Shown piece after piece: positions 22,201 through 34,012 of a stretch of DNA of 64,000 bases. Under the pieces are notes generated by a model. That model did not search any database. It was given only the letters and a program-made list of their open reading frames with translations, and was not told the DNA's origin. Positions within the stretch are counted from its first letter, which is position 1, and every line of letters starts with the position of its first letter. This DNA comes from Solen grandis (Eukaryota; Mollusca; Bivalvia; Adapedonta; Solenidae), in assembly GCA_021229015.1 (NCBI GenBank), contig CM037787.1, positions 41,348,629-41,412,628 of the forward strand, in the 5' to 3' direction. The translations under genes were made by a program, and so were the position numbers.

Positions 22201-25200
22201 ACCAGCTGTGCATGAATGGCACGTGTATCTGCGTACCGGGATACAGCCTTAATCCCCAGAACGGATCTTGTCTGAAATGTAAGTATTCATGGTTCAGAAC
22301 GTCCGCCCCGTCGTGGATTCGATCCTCACTCGATTAATTTATTCAGATGGTATTTGTTTAACCCTATTGTGCTTGGAGCTTAGGGTATATGGGCTGTTCC
22401 AGGACGTTGTTAGAACATTAAAGCGAAAGAAACAAACATCTACCCTTATGTTAATTTGAGATATCCCGAATAAAGAAAAGAGATATATTGCTATAATTTG
22501 ATAATTGCTACGTTCGAAAATTGATCTATATTTTTAAAGTATTTTTATATGTTCATCCAAATTCACACAAAGACACATTCAAAGTAACACAATCAACAAA
22601 TATAAACACTACATTATATTCTTAATTGTACGGGAGGCTTCGTAGCAATATTGTTTTCATAATTTATTTATGACGTGCTTTCAAAATGCTTCTCCAGAAA
22701 GCCTGTATCAGGATTTCGTGCAAATTTGTTTTTTTCTGGTTCTACATTTAGTTTGCTTGTTTTTAATTATCGCAAAACAGATATCAATCAATATTTCTCA
22801 GACTCTGATGCTTGCATACAAATTATATCCCAGAGGTGTGCGACTTGTTTCCTCGAAACCTTGATATTCATATCACACTTTTAGAATGAATGAATGATTT
22901 AATGAATTAAAAATAATAATAACTAGTTCGACGTTGTAACGTATTAACACACAAAAAAGTCCGGAACCTTAAAAAAACTTAGATCAGCTTTATTCGTCTC
23001 TAAACCAATGTACTCCGAGACATTCCCACAGGGGCCCGTATACTTGGGACAGTCTGAAAAGTTAATTATTCGCCTAGTCGAAGGTCACAATTGTATCGTA
23101 ATGGGGATAAATTGTAATGACATATTGATATTTCAAACGTTTGGCTTCCTTCCCAGTTGATTATGATAAAAGTAAATGATTGTAAGATATAATTATTATT
23201 ACCATTATTAATTATCTCAAAATTATAGAGTTTATTGCTAATATATATTTTTAATCAGAAGAAGACAATTTGTAAAATAAATATGATCAATTTTACAGTT
23301 AATAAGATGATTTACTGAAAACAAGGAAGCTAACTGTTAGAGAACGGCCAAAGTTATTCTGCGGGAATTACACATAATAACAGACGCTTAATCTGAGTTC
23401 GTCAAACTGGTCACAAAGTGCACCGAAGAGAAATTATTTTGATTAATAACAATATATCTATCAATTGTGATTAAGTCAGGATACATTATTAAAATTTCGT
23501 GAATACGAAGCATATATTTTAACTTGTTATCATCTCAACAAACAATTGTGTGTATACTTTGGACTTCATACATATTGTGAGCTGCATGTTTTATTTCGTT
23601 GTCATGTTTATAATGATTTAAGGGAGGAATTATACTCTAAGGCAACTTCATATAATAACCTGATGGCGGAAATGCACGATTTTGATAAATATATATTTCT
23701 ATTTCCAATACAAATTCAACGATTTTAAGATTATGTGCCAGAACCTGCAAGAATGTTTTAGATAGAAGACGTTTTTTTTTTACTATATAAATAAACTGTT
23801 TTATGTATGTATTTTCCTTCTTTCTATATTTGTTGATTGTTGCACTGCATGTATAAAAGTTTCTGTGATGCTGTTATTTATCATGTTTTTATCAGCCTTC
23901 TCTTATCGCTTTTATATCATTTTACGTGTTTAGTTAGCAACCGGAAGTTTGTATTTTTTATGCTATTAGAGCGTTGTGCTAATTTATTATAAAGTGTTGT
24001 TTTAATATGTAAATATTCATCTCTTATAATTCCATATGGAATGGCATTGTACTATTCGAAACGCTGTTTTGATTTTTTTTTCATGTTTGTACATCGATGA
24101 GATGTAAATAAAGATACCTTTCTACCTATCTACATATGACATTCGTTGTTAATTGTATGTCACGCGTAAGTGTCATACATTGAGGTGTCACAATGACAAA
24201 GGGCGGTGCACTGAAGGTTAATTTTACTCCATTTGCACGAACCTAGTATATCGGTCTATATTCGGCTTGATCAATGTTGGTTCATTTTCGTTTCCATAAA
24301 CCATCACTATGGTGCAAATTTATCTAGCAGGATTTGATAACATGGGTCCTTTTTGTAGTGAGTACCCCTAAACATGCCATATTTAGTAGCGGTAACTTTT
24401 ATTCAGCAACATGATATGGCCTAGTTATTATCAACGTCCACATATGTCCAGCCAAATAATTCGTATAAAACGATTGCTGATATCTTATAGAGTAAGTCAA
24501 TATAATCAATACCAATAGGCCATCTTATCATAACGTTGTTTCTTGAGCAAACCTATTTTGACATTTGTTTTAAGTTATGCAGGTGTGAAAATCATAACTT
24601 TAGCAATCCAATCATAGTTTAAACAAAAAGAATAGCCTATTTTCCCAACAAAACGTCATGTCTTATCGAACATTTCCAATTTTGACTGAAATTATCACAA
24701 AATCCCCGAACATCATTTCGATTGGTTGGTCTCATTTTCTGCAGATACTAGTATCTTGTACTTATTTGAAAAAAACAACAACAACAAAACAAACTTACAG
24801 GACAGACAAGAAAAGTAGGCGCTGATCTGATAAGATCTACAAACCTCATTGTAATAATTTATTGTAAATTAATTATTTATGAATTTGATTACTCTAGGAA
24901 TATGTCGATATCATTTATCTTATATGTATGTTTTTTATCAAAATTATATGAATGTTGTGTTAATACTTTTAAAGTATATAAAAATTCACAGTGAATGTCG
25001 TTACTACTCGAAAGTCCATGACATATACATAAAGCTATATTCATTATATTGATTTGTTATCAATATACAAAGTATTTATCTTTCAAAGAGAGCTATAATT
25101 ATAATTATCATCATAATGTTCATTATAATTTATAATAATTATTATCATTACATTTGTATTGTTATTATTATTACCTCTTGGCAAAATTCTTCAGATGTTT

Positions 25201-26851
25201 GTTATACAAAAATCTCGTTTTCAGTATTTGCAAGCTATCTTAGACACTTGTAAATATTTTCCACAACTAAGAATCAACCTTTCGTTTCCCCCTTTACTTC
25301 CTGTATATACATTATTTATTTAATGACTTCGTTATCGTTCATTGGTTGTCAGAATAACTAATTCTTCATTTGGATATGTCTGCATTGTTAAAGGGTTGTG
25401 AATGGCTTAAAATTCTTGATTTGCAACATTCAATTGCTTGCGTCTGTTTTTCACCCTATTTAAAAAGTACTAGCTACCCAGAGTCCAGTTTCTGCTTTTC
25501 AGTCATTCTCGTTATCACCCATTTAGGTTGGATTTCTTATACCGATCAAAATACATTGCTGTTGATTTTACAAAACTGTCGGTTATTAGCAACGTCACCT
25601 TTCTGTGTTAGTTTTAGAGGTACTACGAAATGCTTTCTCATTATTCATTGTTATTGCTGTCCGTCTTTTGTGCACAAACTATCATTCGTTTCACACGTAT
25701 ATCAAATTTCTGGATCAGGAGAGTGGTTTTAAGTTTGTATTAGTATTTGTAAAGTTACCAGAAATAGTCTTTGACTTGAGCAAAACCAGCTTTATATCAA
25801 TGAGTTAATCTCTCGTAGTCATTTTTTTATATATGAGAACTCGTTCTTGAACTGAGGTTAAACTGTGATTCATGTGAACGTTGTTTTGTTCTTTGCACGT
25901 ATTTATCACAATGTTTAAAGGAGTAGTTGTTGTTGTTTTTTAAATAGATGATAAATCGATTTTTCAATGAAGGAAAACTGTCATTAACTTTTCTGTCTAT
26001 GGGTAGTAGTTTTAAAACTCATTACTTACAATGTTTTGCTTCTATGACTGGGTGCATAACAATGTCTAGAATTTGTGCAATGACTGTTATGATACGTTAG
26101 TTGGAAATATACCTTTTTAAATTTACATTGTTTTAAATTATGAACTTAATAGTTTTATATGTAATAAACACCATATATTATAAAGTATATATTGTTGTGT
26201 CCAATAAATTTAGAAATTTCCTAGATGCCAGGATAAGTGTCGATTAAAAGATGGAGGTGTTTTTGCAAAAAAGAATGGCTATTTAAAATATATAAAAAAA
26301 AATTTTAAAGCAAAGTTACTTTATAAATCAAAATATGTGTGTATTAAATGGATTCCTCGGCCTGAAATATGTAAATATGTATATTTAGACACTAAGATTA
26401 TGACTCTTTAACTTGTAGTTACAAGGATAAAAGAATTTGCAATAATTGTCGGCCATTTTTCGGTCACCAGGAGCGCTGCTGAATTGGGTCCGCATCTAAA
26501 AATAATCAATTCTGTATGTATGTATGTATGTATGTATGTTGGAGAATACAACTCGCATCCAATCTGGACGCAAACTTAATACTTATTATTGACATTTCAG
26601 CGTGCAGCCAGTATGGTACAACATTCCAGGCCTACGAAGGGTACTTTATTATAAATAACAATATGGTCTTGTTGAAAACAGTCACACATGAATTCTGTTA
26701 TCAGGAATGCATTGCAAAAGCGAATTGTGTGTCATATGAATACAAGGAGAGGTTCAGTTCTTGCCATCTGCAGAATGTGACAGCTCTGGATGTACCGGAC
26801 CTGTATACAAATGATTCAAAGTGGGTATATTACAACAGGAACTGTGCATAA
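19263..26851 (+). CDS. Secreted/anchored Cys-rich PAN-EGF-PAN protein, copy 1
   Basis: Exons 19263-19563, 22159-22278 and 26601-26851 join with GT-AG introns, all phase 1, giving 672 nt (223 residues plus TAA). The ATG at 19263 matches that of copy 2. Residues 10-32 form a hydrophobic signal peptide or anchor. Exon 1 then encodes a Cys-rich, PAN-like module (LCAYSCW..ECTSFGY..GTCYGCEIP). Exon 2 is a 40-residue, six-cysteine EGF/EB-like module (ACRGLCAG..QLCMNGTCICVPGY). Exon 3 is a PAN/Apple domain (YGTTFQAYEGYF, six cysteines, W-YY-R-C end). NxT/S sites fit glycosylation. Phase 1-1 exons each equal to one domain are the classic exon-shuffling layout. PAN and EGF modules usually bind carbohydrate or protein outside the cell, so an extracellular binding role is inferred; substrate unknown. 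Copy 2 has Cys where this copy has Leu (TKPLQS), leaving one cysteine possibly unpaired. Confidence 0.82.
19564..21540. other. Intron 1 of PAN gene copy 1
   Basis: Much of it aligns loosely with 38253-40150 in copy 2 (for example gtgaatccgagctacaatat tgtacgagtcagttctg). The 117-codon frame at 19710-20063 has no counterpart in copy 2, so it is not coding. Confidence 0.6.
21541..21700. mobile_element. 160-bp MITE with terminal inverted repeats
   Basis: The ends tacagttgaacctgaattaa and ttaagacaggtttgactgta are imperfect inverted repeats, and the interior repeats tttagcggcca. The pattern (acagtcaaacctgtattaag cggcca) is one I associate with widespread palindromic MITEs of invertebrates. It sits in intron 1 of PAN gene copy 1 and was not seen at the equivalent site in copy 2, so it probably inserted after the duplication. 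Confidence 0.75.
22285..22440 (+). repeat. SINE remnant just after exon 2, copy 1
   Basis: Starting at the exon 2 donor, gttcagaacgtccgccccgt, box B-like ggattcgatcc, ttgtgcttggagcttagg and a tail gaaagaaacaaaca show a decayed tRNA-derived SINE. The same remnant lies at the same site in copy 2 (40690-40855). Confidence 0.65.
22441..23520. other. Intron 2 of PAN gene copy 1, duplicated non-coding DNA
   Basis: The stretch 22680-22890 aligns with 41265-41460 in copy 2 (tatcaatcaatatttctcag versus tatcaatcaaaatttctcag, then cccagargtg), but reading frames are not shared. No gene was found. Confidence 0.5.
23525..24133 (+). mobile_element. 5'-truncated LINE, 3' end only
   Basis: A short frame (to TAA 23726-23728) reads ELHVLFRCHVYNDLREELYS, matching the ORF2 tail of the 5.2-9.5 kb LINE (EYHFVLICPFYNDLRRK) in layout. 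An AT-rich 3' UTR follows, ending gtaaataaagatacctttct acctatcta. The different 3' tail means a different LINE subfamily. It lies in intron 2 of PAN gene copy 1. Confidence 0.7.
24134..26500. other. Rest of intron 2, PAN gene copy 1
   Basis: AT-rich. ORFs at 25370-25732 and 25605-25808 overlap in two frames without family motifs and are treated as chance. No array longer than a few units was seen. Confidence 0.45.
26513..26540. repeat. (TATG)n microsatellite before exon 3
   Basis: Six or so TATG units lie about 60 bp upstream of the exon 3 acceptor of copy 1. Copy 2 has a (GT)n run at the corresponding place (47044-47082). Confidence 0.9.
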
Positions 26852-29800
26852 CAGGCAAAACAGTTTTTGGTAAACAACATTTCGCACATTTTGGCCAGGA
26901 AATGCATCTTGATATCGTGTTGTCAACTTGAAGGCATATTAATTTCCAGTTGCCCAAATAGAAAACTGTCTCATGAAATACTATTAGAATTATTTATGGT
27001 GTATGTAATGTTTTCTCTTGCCCGGAGTTTTTGGCTAATAACAGTCGAAGGAAGAAGTTAGGGGTGGGGAGGGGGGCATCAGAAGATGTTCTATAGATAA
27101 TATATAATAATTATGAATAAGTATTATAATATGAAGGTCTTGGTCATATTAAAAATATGAATTACATTAATAGACTTTTGACACACCTTCATATCAAAAT
27201 TCCTTTATAATCCTGTAACTGTTTTGGATTTCCACTACTCAGAGACCATGTTTCTAAATGAGTAAAACCCATGACAAATCTACTGATGAGATGTTAGTTT
27301 TTCCTTTTATATGATTATGAACAAAATAGAAATTTTATTAGTATAAATTGATATAACATATTCAATTCATCGTTACATATTATGACAAATAATGTATGTG
27401 CATGACTGGCTATTATCGGTTCTTATCATTATATATTTATCCCCTTTTTACGAGTGAGAAATATGGCCCTGGGTGTGATATAATGCTAACTCTCAAGACA
27501 AAAGCCAATCACTTAGAGATGCAAACTTATACTTACAGATGGCCCGATGAATCCCCTCGTTGGTACTTACATGATTTTAATAACGGTGCAGCATAGATAA
27601 TGAAACATTGTCAATAAGTTAATAATGATACAGATTGCGTCATTTATGTGTTTTATGAAATATATAAGTATATGTTTTGTTTTTCCTTCGATTTTATAGT
27701 TCTTTCTTTTTTTATAGGGTATATAAAAGATAATAAGATGTGACCAAAGAACTAAAAGAAATGCTATTCTGATTATTTAATATAATTAAATATTTTATTT
27801 TAAAATTGAATTCATAAACAAATAAAATGTTATGAACTGACGATAAAATTTTAATATAAGAAGAAAAGAGCAGATGCGTTCACCGTTCACCTGAAAATGT
27901 GAGAATGTTAATGTATGCTTATCTCTGAATTAAACTTTTTATTTCACAGTCTATATCTAAATTTGTTATCACAAATATAACTCTGTTTTTTTGTGTGTTT
28001 TTTTTAATCAAATTCGCCAATAAGATTCACAGATACAACCTGATAAAACATTTAAAATCATACTAGACCGTAAACGGATATGACGTGTTTGAAAAAAGTT
28101 TTGAATATGATTTTTGATTGCACACATCTATATGAAATTAAGAAGGCAAATGGCACTTGCTCTATTAATGTCGTCATAGAAATCACGTCACCCCAAAATA
28201 TATCATGTGCACATGGCTTACAAAATCGACATTAAACAAACTTTAAGTGATTGTTTTTTGCAAAAATAAGTACATGTTTTATCATATTAGAATGACCGAA
28301 ATAGAAAATAACATTTTCTTTGTGAAGTATATTACAGACAGTTCACGTTTAAAGGTTCAATATGTTTTAAACTTTCTTAAAACACATTTTAGCCATAAGA
28401 ATGAAAATGACAACTAAATCGAATTGAAAGGTACTAAAAAGGTATTTTTTTCATCTTTTCAGTTCTGTTTCAGTATGATATATAAAATATTTAGCCAAGT
28501 TTTAGCAAATGTTTTACACAATTCGTAACAAAACGTGTTTATTTTACTTAAGTACCTTTAAGTTCTTCTGCAAAGAATGACATAATGGTGCGCTTTGGAT
28601 AAACTGGAATAGTAAAGGAGAAATTTAGTGGTTTGTAATGTGGAACTGGTTGACTGAATATCCGCATGAAATGGATCTATTAGGTAATATGTCCTTTTGC
28701 TGTAAGGGGGGAACATAATTCAATGAATGATGTAACATTTGTCATATATCTATAAGACTAACCAAGGACATATTTTTTTTGTTTTGTGATTCTTAATATA
28801 CTGTAGACTTTACTTAATACGAGTATATGTCACAAACTATGGCCACTCCACTGTGACGCCGTAAGGCGAACGTGTCTGCTACGTCACAAAAGTCCTGCCA
28901 CTATGGAACCGCCGCATGTATGCCATACGACGACCGCCGTACGACGACCGACCACTTAAATGCCATACGGATACAGTAAGTGTTCTGTTGCCACAATTTC
29001 GAAAAGCGCCATGCGGCTACACATATAAGTGCTTTAGGAACACCGTGGAAATTCGTGGAAGTTTAAGATCAAACGACCCCCGTCGTAAATGTGACTCAGG
29101 AATAAGTAATTTAAAGTCATATCTGTATCTATCTATTCTATTTGTATCTATGCATGTATATATATTATTATGATATACATTTGCGAGTGTGCTTGTGATT
29201 TTATCTTATCACGATGGCATATGCGGTGTATATCGGTGTATATCGCATAGTAGTATATATTGTAAGGTAAATAACTTTTTTTGTAAATATTGACATGCAA
29301 TTTGTGCTTTTTACTATGATTAACAACTTACTTATACAACCAATCTCATTCTCTCTCTCTCTCATTCTTAGTGTAATAAAACCAGCTAACCTTTTGCATG
29401 TCTTAAAACTGCTATTTTGGTTGGCATGTCATCATTCTAGTGTGTGTACAATGTCCTTATCCTAAGAAACGAACGAACACGTGTATTTTTTTTCTGAGAT
29501 TCATGCTTATTTACACATATTGTAACGATAAACAATAATACGATTGCCTGTGGTGATCTAGAAATTCTTTCGCCCGTTTGCAGTTTACTTCTTTTTTGTA
29601 CTGCAAGTGTTCAAACACAGACAAAATCTAGTGTAGCAGATCTATCTAATCGTTACGATAATTTGTAAAATTTAACACGATTTTGAACACGATCGTTATT
29701 TATTTATTTCTCATGAAAGTATAATAAACAATTTGAGAAAAGGAATGGACAGGAAGCTTAAAGCTTATATAGGGTCTCATGAGTTTACATATGTTCACAT

Positions 29801-30055
29801 ATGAGAGAGAACGTATCTATCATATATAAGTCAGTTCAACCTTTTAGTGCTGGTGACTAAATCAAATATACCATTATTTTTAAGATTGTTAAGTATAACG
29901 ACGAATCAAACGTAGTATTTGATGAAATTTCTTTATTATTACATTTTTGCATTATTGTAATTGAATCGTGATTGTGAAATGTTTTTATATGTATATTGAT
30001 TATTTTTGTATTATAATACCTGTCGTTTTATATTCTAGGCTATATCTTCACATAA
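26852..30055. other. Intergenic DNA between the PAN duplicates
   Basis: No supported gene. A CpG-rich patch at about 28845-29100 (gtgacgccgtaaggcgaacg, then repeated acgacgaccg) stands out from the AT-rich background but shows no clear exon. The 66-codon frame at 27396-27596 is unrecognised. A short CT microsatellite lies at 29346-29368. Confidence 0.4.
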
Positions 30056-30059
30056 CAGT

Positions 30060-30250
30060 ATATTGTTTGCTTGTTTGATTGGGTATAAAGTCCCACCGAT
30101 AACATTTCAGTCAAGCACATTATTGGTGCATCTAATAAATGGAAATGGAATTTTTAAAAAATTGTGTTTTTTTTTACAATCCCGACTACAAAATGGCTAC
30201 TCGACGAGGAATTGAACCTCCCGCGTGATAGGAGAAGATACATGCTACTA
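30060..30250 (-). repeat. Decayed SINE, minus strand
   Basis: The left part is the reversed SINE tail (gggtataaagtcccaccgat aacatttcagtca). The right part holds a reversed box B (gaggaattgaacctcc). The central domain is mostly lost. Confidence 0.5.
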
Positions 30251-31339
30251 TATACTGGTGAAAGATCTGAGTATTTAAGTCAAACTTAGGGTGAACTCAG
30301 TTTTTGTTGTTGTTGTTGTTGTCTTCGATGGCTTTTTTTCTTTTACTTGAATTAACATGTAGTCATCTTTTGACATAAATAACACCCAAATGAAGAAGCG
30401 TTTTAATGTCTATTGCATTAATTTGTTCCAAAGATAATCGTTCTTTTTCTTCTATTCAAGAAGGATATAGTGTCAGTTTTTGTGGTAAAATGTGTCAACA
30501 ACTTATTTTACGTTCGATTAGATTTTTTTTATTTTTTTGCATTATATTGTTTATTCATACTAAAATAAAACTTAAAGATCGGGCTCTTCGCGTTGCTACG
30601 GCAATTGAAAGTTGAAATTAAAATGAATTTTCTTTTATAAAAAAACATCTGTGACATAGGCATACCAAACTTTTAAAATCCATCAACTATATAAACATCA
30701 ACTATATAAACATCAACTATATAAACATCAACACAATATTGCTGCATAAATATTCTTGAGCTTTGAGATTACATCAGTAAAAATGAGTATATTACATTTA
30801 GTATATTTCTGTTCTACGCAACTATCATAATCTTGAGAAATGAGTTTATAACTAATTTTTATTCATTGACAAAATATATGAAAGGATTTTCATACCCATT
30901 GAACTATAATAGTAATATACATGTATCAAATCCTCGCCTTTCATCAAGAAAGGTTTAAGTTCTGTTTACAACTAAAGCATGCATAAATTAAAAAGAATGA
31001 ATACTATTGATAAAACAATGAACGTTTTTTTTATACGTTGTCAAATATGGCAATGTGTAAGCTAATAACGTAAGCACCTCATAAAATTAATGGATACATA
31101 CTTTTGATTTATGTGTGAGTTTTTGAAGGAAAATGCAAATATGGCACTTATTTGCGCGTACGTTTTAGAATAAGCGATTCAATTAAAAAAAGAAAATAAT
31201 TATAATAACCAGTACTATAGATGAAATTAATCTTTTATTTTTTTATTGACAAAATGAGTTAAAATAGTTATTAAAATAAGTAACACATACATATTTTCAA
31301 TAGATTTGTATCTGACTACGAGAACATTACAAATTACAT
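30251..31339. other. Unassigned AT-rich DNA
   Basis: It holds a short (GTT)n run at 30303-30322 and four tandem copies of a 15-bp unit (tataaacatcaacta) near 30688-30731. The 69-codon frame at 30406-30615 is not supported. Confidence 0.45.
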
Positions 31340-31923
31340 TCAAAGTACGATAATGAAAACATCAAGTAGGGGTAAGGACACTTTTCCTTTCTTCCCTTTC
31401 CGTAAACAATGAGAGAAACCAATGGCTTTCAGAGAGCCTGTCTGTGTCTGTGCTAAATGAAGAAAGCCTGCATGTGCTTCAAAATGTGATGTGCAAAGAT
31501 ACCTCCAGTGCACCAATAAAACCGAAAGAAGGGGGATACCAAGAAATTCATATAAATAACGTTTATTGGTATCTTCTTGAAGTATATACATAAAAATATA
31601 CGTGCGATGCGTCCATAAAAATAAACGGAAGCAATAACTAGCATAAGTAGAAAGTGACGAGGTTGTGTTCCACGTTGGTACGTCACTGAATTGTTTGTCC
31701 GAGTTTCGGATCGCAGTCGTTGATAATTGATAAGTGGACACTCATATACACAGCCAAGATACTCTAAGTTCCATGCAATACCTAATTTTGAGCAACACGC
31801 CTGTTTACTGTGACCACTTGTCTTTTTCTTGGCCCTCTGTCCATCTGGCAGACCGTTGAGAATGCAGGGACCTGCCGATATAGCGATTTCTGCAGAGAGA
31901 CTGCCGATATGGTTATGCGCCAT
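31340..31923 (-). CDS. Unrecognised ORF pair in a less AT-rich island
   Basis: Two overlapping minus-strand frames, 31453-31923 (156 codons, ATG in a good context, aacATGG) and 31340-31741 (133 codons), cover one block whose base composition is more balanced than its surroundings. The first frame has a basic segment (QRAKKKTSGHSKQ) and a hydrophobic stretch (FLLMLVIASVYFYG..IFLCIYF) that could be a membrane span. No family was recognised. Possible readings are a single exon of an unknown gene, a 5' exon plus intron, or a transposon relic. Existence as a real gene is uncertain. Confidence 0.25.
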
Positions 31924-32049
31924 GTTGTCCTTAGCCAGTTTTGGTCATCTTGATACTCGTTTGCCGCGTCTGTGAAATCACGAGCTACACAATCGTTCAG
32001 GATTTTGTTGCTGTCCAGTGTTCAAGTCATCAAACATTATCCTTTTCCC

Positions 32050-33370
32050 TAAACAATAAAGTATATCACCAATAAAGGCAATTAAACAATAGTTTATATC
32101 ACCAACACCAGCAATTATACCATAGAGAATATCATCAAAGCGAAAAGTTATACCATAGAGATCATCATCAAGGCGAGCAGTTATACCATAGGGTACCTCA
32201 CCAACACTAGCAGTTATACTATAGAGAATATCATCAAGGCGCGCTGTTATACCAAAAGGGTACATCACCAACACAAGCAGTTATACCAAAGGGTACATCA
32301 CCAACACCAGCAGTTATACCATAGGGTACATCACCAACACCAGCAGTTATACCATAGGGTACATCACCACCAGCATTATACCATAGGGTACATCACCAAC
32401 ACCAGCAGTTATACCATAGGGTACATCACCAACACCAGCAATTATACCATAGGGTACATCACCAACACCAGCAGTTATACCATAGGGTACATCACCAACA
32501 CCAGCAGTTATACCAAAGGGTACATCACCAACACCAGCAGTTATACCATAGGGTACATCACCAACACCAGCAGTTATACCATAGGGTACATCACCAACAC
32601 CAGCAATTATACCATAGGGTACATCACCAACACCAGCAGTTATACCATAGGGTACATCACCAACACCAGCAGTTATATACCATAGGGAATACAAACAGCA
32701 TTATACCAAGGGTACATCACCCACCAGCATTATACCAAGGGTATATAAAAAATCATAAGGCGAGCAGTAATACCATAGGGTACATCACCAACACCAGCAG
32801 TTATACCAAAGAGTATACCACTTACACAATCGATTCTACAATTGTTTATATCACCAACATCAGCAATCATAGGGTATCATCTATAACGAAAACTTTAACA
32901 TTAAGTATATCTCCAGCACCAGGAGTTAAAGAAAAAAATGTAACACAATTAAACCAAAGAGCACATGATAAACAACAGAAATTATTAAATTTCCAAACCA
33001 GAAATTATTCCATAAAACATATCACTATCAAAGCAATATTATCACCAGCAATTTTACTCTATAGTATACAGTATACAAACACCTGCAATTATACCGTAGG
33101 GTATATCGTCAAGATCAGAAAATATGAAACAAAGGTATATCAAAAACTTTAGGAATTATACCACAGAGTTAAAAAATCAACACCAGTATCTCACTTATAC
33201 TATGCAATAATAAGAAAATAAAATAATAAAGAAGTATATCATAAATACAAGCAATTATAAGTATATCAGCAACATCGGTAGTTCACAAGCAAATACAGCA
33301 TATATTATATAATCAAAACCAGCGATTATACAATAGGGTAGATAACCAACACCAACAATTATACTAAAGC
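32050..33370 (+). repeat. Main 33-bp minisatellite array
   Basis: The unit is ataccatagggtacatcacc + aacaccagcagtt (33 bp). It is nearly perfect over about 32230-32680 and progressively diverged on both sides to about 33370. As 33 is divisible by three, the minus strand stays open and gives an artificial repeated peptide at 32347-32694. The gradient from pure centre to decayed edges is what unequal exchange or slippage produces. The same unit occurs at 5.1, 9.5, 9.9 and 15.9 kb. Confidence 0.95.
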
Positions 33371-33709
33371 AATGTCAAATATTCATTTCATCCTTTTTCT
33401 TTAAACATTGGTGTTTATGTTTGTTATTTATGGTTACACTGTCTTCATTTAAGAATGATGTGATGGTGAGTCACATGTCCATATTATGATATACCTTTTT
33501 ATTTTCTGGTTATGCAAAAGGCCTGCATTTGCGAGAAATACAATATGTATGTGAGATCGAATCCTACAAGAGGCACTGAGGCAAGAAGTTGAACGTGCTT
33601 AAAATAAAATTGAAAGTAGAAAACAATTTCCAATTGAGGAGATGGAAAGAAACCAAAAGTAAGGGGAGTTAAAACTGCATGAGTGCAATAGTAACATTAA
33701 GGTTACATG

Positions 33710-34012
33710 GTTTTTGTTTATTGGTTTTTAATACCCTGCCGACAGTATTTAAGTCATTTGGATATTATTTACGTAAGACAGATGTGCTGCTACTCTGTCT
33801 TATACCGTAGACAACTGACATGGTACAGAACACAGTCACTGCCATCGGGCCAACCAGTCCTGGAACTACCTCATGTAGATGCTGACCGCCCAGCAGGGAA
33901 CTACCACTACCATTTTAAGGATTTTGGTATGTCGAGGTCGAGGTCGAGGATCGAATGTACGACCTCACGCTCTTGAGGCAGGCGCTCTTATAACTCAGCC
34001 GAGGAACCAACG
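33710..34012 (-). mobile_element. Full-length tRNA-derived SINE, minus strand
   Basis: Read in reverse: a tRNA head at about 34012-33940 (box A ctcggctgagttataaga, box B cattcgatcctcg), the central domain (ggactggttggcccgatggc and tctacggtataaga) and the tail aaatactgtcggcagggtat taaaaacc. It carries a small local triplication of cgaggt at 33935-33950. The plus-strand ORF at 33707-33976 is an accident of this SINE. Confidence 0.85.

Noticed and set aside
22670..22884. Two overlapping ORFs in intron 2 of PAN gene copy 1 that align with an ORF at 41155-41424
   Set aside because: DNA similarity exists but comes from the segmental duplication; the reading frames are not shared and no domain is recognisable.
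25370..25808. Overlapping 120- and 67-codon ORFs in intron 2 of PAN gene copy 1
   Set aside because: Two frames are open at once, with no recognised motif and no splice sites placing them as exons.
32347..32694. 115-codon minus-strand ORF encoding a repeated YGITAGVGDVP peptide
   Set aside because: The 33-bp tandem unit is a multiple of three, so a stop-free frame is automatic. There is no start context, flanking unique domain or splice sites.
33707..33976. 89-codon plus-strand ORF
   Set aside because: It lies entirely in a minus-strand SINE whose central domain and head are recognisable.
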